A stretch of 64,000 nt of DNA, taken from Urechis unicinctus (taxonomy: Eukaryota > Annelida > Polychaeta > Xenopneusta > Urechidae). The notes beneath the pieces were generated by a model that was given only the letters and a program-made list of their open reading frames with translations, ran no database searches and was not told the origin of the DNA. Where the stretch lies: NCBI GenBank assembly GCA_034190875.2, contig CM067349.1, positions 9,127,933 to 9,191,932 of the forward strand, given 5' to 3'. How positions within the stretch are numbered: the first letter of the stretch is position 1; the number at the start of each line of letters is the position of its first letter. Made by a program: the position numbers and the translations under genes. Shown here one piece after another: positions 61,330 through 64,000 of the stretch.

Positions 61330-62260
61330 ATGGAGGCGGCGATAAAATCTTTCTGCAACGATCATACTGAAGTCAAACAAAATACGGACCAGTGGGAGAC
61401 CACGAGGAAGGGCTGCGTTGGAGGAAGTGACTACTCATCTATCATAGGGCAAAACTACTTCAGCAGCTATAGCAAGAAGCTGACAGAAAAAAACTAGCAA
61501 CGAGGGTGTTCGCTTTAGCGCGCCCTGCCTCTGGGGTACGACTTTTGAGGAGGTTGCAATTGCGGTATTGGAGAAGGTGTACGACACCAAGGTCTACGGA
61601 AATAATATCTATATTGAGGGCGGCGCGACGGCCTACTCTCCGGGTGGCTTTTGTGTGCTCCCGATCCGGCGGGCTGGAGTGGATGCTGTCTGTCTGGGGC
61701 ATCCTGAGGAGGTTGTACTGCTCGAGATAAAGTGCCCCTACACTCGGAGTCCTGGGAGGGTGATTCCGAATATGTATAAGCCTCAGGTTCTGCTGGGTCT
61801 GCACCACAGTCCGCTGGCGACCATCGGCGTGTTTGTCGAATGCGTTTTCAGGTTGTGCTCCTTTGAGGACCTGGGGAGGGCTGAGGTGTATAACCAGGTG
61901 TATCACAAGGATCAGAAGAAGTATAAGGAGACGGTGGCTTGGGGGTGGGTGTCCATTGAGGGGCTTGAAGACGGCGACTATAGTGCGAACGGAAGGTTTA
62001 ATAGTTGCCTGGGCTTGGAACAGGAGCATCACGGTCCTTGGTTGGAAAGACCGAGTGGGACCACAGAGAGGCCGACGGGGGCTTTCTACTGTTGGAAGCT
62101 CTTTACGATGAGATTGATAACCGCTCGTCCCGATCCCGACTTTATCGAGAAGAACGACGCTAAGGTTGCCCAGTTTATACAGGACCTCAACCGCGTGAAA
62201 AAGGGAACTTACAGCGACGGTCGCAGATATTTATCACTCGATTACCTCTATGGTGACTAA
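61330..62260 (+). pseudogene. YqaJ/lambda-exonuclease-like nuclease (one frameshift)
   Basis: Starts MEAAIKSFC at 61330 and carries RKGCVGGSDYSSIIGQ, the Gly-Gly-Ser-Asp opening of YqaJ-type nucleases. The frame changes at a run of seven A (about 61488-61494) and resumes with CLWGTTFEEVA, then the catalytic core: GVDAVCLG (Asp), VVLLEIKCPY (E-x-K) and MYKPQVLLGL (helix with Gln). All key residues are present. Enzymes of this fold resect 5' ends of double-stranded DNA and work in recombination. In a protein-primed element this could serve end processing or recombination. It ends 25 bp from the right inverted repeat. Confidence 0.82.
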
Positions 62261-62285
62261 CTACTGGTGTGGGCCTATACCATAG

Positions 62286-62431
62286 GGGCTGGAAGGGCTG
62301 GGCTCATATGGTATAGTATAGGGGGGGAGGTGCGAGCGGTTCGGTGACTCATGTGAGTTACCCTGTATATGTGTGTTTTCTGGGTTGCTGTATTAGATTG
62401 CTGCGCTCGTAGCCCCAGTCTCTATACTACT
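62286..62431 (-). repeat. Polinton right terminal inverted repeat
   Basis: 146 bp, inverted copy of 47637-47787, ending CTATACTACT. One half of the palindromic heptamer pair is changed (TGAGTTA instead of TGAGTCA). Confidence 0.95.
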
Positions 62432-62436
62432 TGAAC
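62432..62436. other. Right target-site duplication, TGAAC
   Basis: Partner of 47632-47636. Confidence 0.65.
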
Positions 62437-64000
62437 CATTAACCATTTGCCCACAGAGCAAACACCTCTTCGTCCTCGATTAGTTGTCACACTGAGATGT
62501 ACTACAATAAGTGGTTTGGTTCCTCCTAGAAGAGCCGACCATATTATATCATACCATACTAGGAATGTCGCTTCATGCCAGGCTTACAACGTCCAGAAAA
62601 GTTTATTAATGGACGCATTCTACCAACTAGCACGGTTTAGTTTGTGAAGACGCTTAGATATCGGTTATAACATATCCTCCTGTTAATGAATGCCATGGAT
62701 GGACCCCGTGCATGACATTACGACAAAGTCCAGTGGCTTGATAATGCTATTAAGTAAGAACAAATTGCCAATTGCCCTTCAGAAGTCCATTAATCAAAAC
62801 CCTTCGTTTCAATGACTCAAGGCTGTCGGTAGGACAAGGAGATGACGAGGCTTGTCTCACGTCAGTTGTACACAATCAATGTGTATCACAACGTGTTTGT
62901 CCTTAAGGCACTAAACTCATCTCCTATGGACAAACACCGATAAATGTATAAGACGCACGTAAATTTGTGAAAGCTGTTGTTCCTAGTGTGAGCAAACCTA
63001 AGATTTTCTTCACCGTTTTGGTAGCCTTACAAAGCGGATTCTAACAAATGAATTCGTTGCGAGGTTAAAAAGTATGCTGATGGACGAGGCAAAATCATTA
63101 TCACATTCACTAAATGGTTCACTAAAAATCTAACCAGATATTGACAGCGATATACGATTACAACTTTGTACATAACACTTATCAGGCACACGTGACTCGC
63201 TATAGCCGTATTGCCATGGAAACGGATATAAATGACAATTACAGCACATATTATACCTATACTATCAAGCAATAACATAGTCAATGAAGCAGAATGTAAA
63301 TATATATGAATTTAAGGCTTGTGAGGCTCAGGCATTCAGTACAAATATACCTCAGCTTGAGAGTTGATGACAGTTGTTGCAAATAATATAACCTTACAAG
63401 GCTTGTTTAAATTGAAATGCCACAAGTAAAATAGCTGTGTCAATATAACAAATTGGATCAATCGGTTGTTGAGTTTGTTCAATTCAACATTGCCCTTCAA
63501 AAAATTATCGACAAAAGCGAGAGCATATATTCAACATTTCTGGTCTTGAATGTGGCGACCTTGAACATTTATGTTGTGTAGTATTCATGACTTGCTCCTG
63601 AAGAACAAAATCTGGATATGATTGCGCAGTGATTGATGTAACACAATATTTCAGAGGCTGTTTTGTATCGAAACAAACCGAAATGATGTGCAATAATATT
63701 GAGTTAATAAGTGCTTCAGTATATCCATCTCAATGGATACTTCTCGATTAACCTCATGGAGTTTTCAGTTGGGATCAGAACCTCCTAAGTCGTGCAACTG
63801 GTTGAGATGTACATCATCCAGTGCATGAGCAGTTGACTATGTCTCCTATTTTGTCGAATTTGCTCTGTGAATCACAATTTATAATCGTGATTGTGATTAG
63901 GATGGCACCCTCGTCTTTTCTGTTGCAGCCATGACCAAATCTCGAATAGGTTCAGGCCACTTATTTGATCATGTCCTGCAGGATGTCGATCTGGTATATC
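62437..64000. other. Flanking DNA right of the Polinton, nothing recognised
   Basis: No gene, RNA or repeat is supported. It is presumably continuous with 47.6 kb in an empty allele. Confidence 0.55.

Larger units (their letters stand above)
47637..62431. mobile_element. Polinton/Maverick DNA transposon (virus-like), ~14.8 kb, full length
   Basis: A self-synthesising DNA transposon related to eukaryotic double-stranded DNA viruses. Terminal inverted repeats of 151 and 146 bp start AGTAG. Between them lie protein-primed DNA polymerase B, retroviral-type integrase, packaging ATPase, major and minor capsid proteins, and accessory genes including a fibre-like protein and a YqaJ-like nuclease. 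Coding density is close to complete: the outermost genes end 22-25 bp from the repeats and neighbouring genes overlap by a few bases. Minus-strand genes fill the left half and mostly plus-strand genes the right. Several genes are interrupted, so this copy as sequenced is not autonomous. No adenain-like protease is seen. Confidence 0.95.

Overview
The window is animal (metazoan) nuclear DNA: genes with GT-AG introns, abundant microsatellites and minisatellites, and several families of animal transposable elements. The mix (a white-like ABCG transporter, BEL/Pao retrotransposon, LINE fragment, full-length Polinton/Maverick) suggests a marine invertebrate. The sequence alone does not fix the phylum. 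It is mostly repeat and mobile-element territory around one intact host gene.

Layout. (1) 1-20385: two and a fraction copies of a large tandem repeat, about 9.4 kb, 7.2 kb (internally deleted) and 3.8 kb, very similar to each other and without a convincing gene. Each carries a CA microsatellite, a 19-bp minisatellite and other short arrays. (2) 20386-21751: a short LINE reverse-transcriptase relic on the minus strand. (3) 21752-28601: a 19-exon ABCG half-transporter of the White type, plus strand. The exon joins I predict keep frame throughout and give 702 residues. (4) 28602-32324: gene-poor DNA. (5) 32325-39387: a decayed BEL/Pao retrotransposon. (6) 39418-40250: a 34-bp minisatellite with higher-order structure. 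(7) 40680-44088: a 3.4-kb element bounded by ~333-bp direct repeats that look like LTRs. It carries no gag or pol, but has an antisense YqaJ-type nuclease pseudogene. (8) 44089-47636: a small dispersed-repeat family and otherwise nothing recognised. (9) 47637-62431: a structurally complete Polinton/Maverick of about 14.8 kb. (10) 62437-64000: nothing recognised.

The Polinton is the main object. Its ~150-bp terminal inverted repeats start AGTAG, enclose almost wall-to-wall coding sequence and are flanked by TGAAC on both sides. On the minus strand, reading leftward from a 40-bp divergent gap at 56583-56622, are the major capsid protein, packaging ATPase, a 223-residue membrane protein, three small proteins, a retroviral-type integrase, a zinc-binding protein and protein-primed DNA polymerase B. 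To the right are a long coiled-coil membrane protein (+), a ~430-residue conserved protein (-), the minor capsid (penton) protein (+), a fibre-like protein with phage tail-fibre repeats (+), a ~185-residue protein with a hydrophobic hairpin (+) and a YqaJ-like nuclease (+) against the right repeat. Together these make a virus-like replication, packaging, capsid and attachment cassette. Integrase, penton, fibre and two membrane proteins are open. The polymerase, major capsid, ATPase, nuclease and several others are interrupted, often at homopolymer runs, although the two inverted repeats differ at only two bases outside a C-run. I recognised no adenain-type protease.

Protein families were assigned by eye from motifs and remembered family features. 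No searches were run.
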